From Pseudomonas soli (lineage in GTDB: Bacteria; Pseudomonadota; Gammaproteobacteria; Pseudomonadales; Pseudomonadaceae), in NCBI RefSeq assembly GCF_900110655.1, contig NZ_FOEQ01000005.1, positions 124,001 through 188,000 on the forward strand: a stretch of DNA of 64,000 nucleotides. Reading direction: 5' to 3'. A program made the translations under genes and the position numbers. This document shows, one piece after another, positions 63,767-64,000 of this stretch. Each line of letters opens with the position of its first letter. The first letter of the stretch is position 1. The notes under the pieces are model-generated. The model saw only the letters and a list, made by a program, of their open reading frames with translations. It was not told the DNA's origin and did not search any database.

Positions 63767-64000
63767 ATGCCTACCGACAGCGACTCAGCGGTTGCGCCAA
63801 GCGACGACACGCTCCGCTTCGAGCAAGCGTTCCAGGATGACCTCATCGCCAAGCGGCTGCCTGACTGGTTGCACGAGCTTGCCGATGCCTCTCTGGCGGC
63901 GTTGTGCGCCGCCCTCAAAACCAGCCTTGACTGCCGGCAACGCCTACGGGCGCGCTGGAGGCGTGTGCAGGGCATCGAAGCGTTTGTCGGTGCCGCCTTG
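63767..64000 (+). CDS. N-terminus of a possible DUF6543/dermonecrotic-toxin-type protein (truncated)
   Basis: Only 78 residues are visible and the frame runs off the window. CAAGGAGTCC precedes the ATG at 63767. The stretch AKRLPDWLHELADASLAALC, AALKTSLDCRQRLRARWRRV and QGIEAFVGAAL looks like the start of the large Pseudomonas DUF6543 (dermonecrotic toxin) proteins, where a short helical unit with WLxxASxAxLxAL and RxxxxxxLxxIxxF repeats. The identification is from pattern memory and could be wrong. Confidence 0.5.
   Translation, partial: MPTDSDSAVAPSDDTLRFEQAFQDDLIAKRLPDWLHELADASLAALCAALKTSLDCRQRLRARWRRVQGIEAFVGAAL

Overview
The window comes from a high-GC gammaproteobacterium, almost certainly a Pseudomonas of the P. 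putida group. The fused nuoCD gene, the 441-residue isocitrate lyase next to the nuo operon, a second EF-G paralogue, P. putida-type REP palindromes and many Pseudomonas-style regulator and transporter families all point there. This assignment rests on protein recognition and synteny, not on a search.

Layout. 1-6.1 kb: a truncated copA multicopper oxidase with a CopR-like box, trhP (U32 family), an AI-2E family permease and a TonB-dependent receptor. 6.1-21.1 kb: the complete 13-gene nuo operon (nuoA to nuoN, reading right to left) for respiratory complex I, closed by a strong terminator. 21.4-29.7 kb: a YhhN-like membrane protein, aceA (glyoxylate shunt) with a remote RccR-like site, an orphan mini-secretin-like protein, a SulP permease, fusB and two small unknown genes. 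29.7-37.4 kb: a class III aminotransferase, small envelope proteins, an Lrp/LysE regulator-exporter pair, a sirtuin, RidA, GNAT and EamA genes.

37.4-42.9 kb: an AraC regulator divergent from a tightly coupled operon (AhpD-like protein, acyl-CoA-dehydrogenase-fold flavoprotein, SsuABC-like ABC importer). It looks like uptake plus oxidation of a small sulfur or nitrogen compound. 43.0-45.2 kb: a Fur-box-controlled siderophore receptor. 45.3-47.4 kb: a radical-SAM and glycosylase-linked DNA repair pair behind a clear LexA box. 47.5-53.2 kb: czcCBA heavy-metal efflux behind a CzcR/CopR-type palindrome. 53.3-54.4 kb: DoxX and ferric-reductase-like membrane proteins.

54.6-59.0 kb is the most unusual part. 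A YqcI/YcgG (GntA-like) putative heme N-oxygenase, a LysE-type exporter and an SGNH hydrolase form an operon divergent from a GcvA-type LysR regulator, and a Sel1-like periplasmic protein follows. This may be a small undescribed pathway that makes and exports an N-hydroxylated metabolite. 59.0-64.0 kb: another LysR regulator with a divergent MFS exporter, polB (DNA polymerase II) and the first 78 residues of what may be a large DUF6543/dermonecrotic-toxin-type protein.

I saw no rRNA, tRNA, CRISPR array, insertion sequence or prophage. Most long antisense open frames are shadows caused by high GC.
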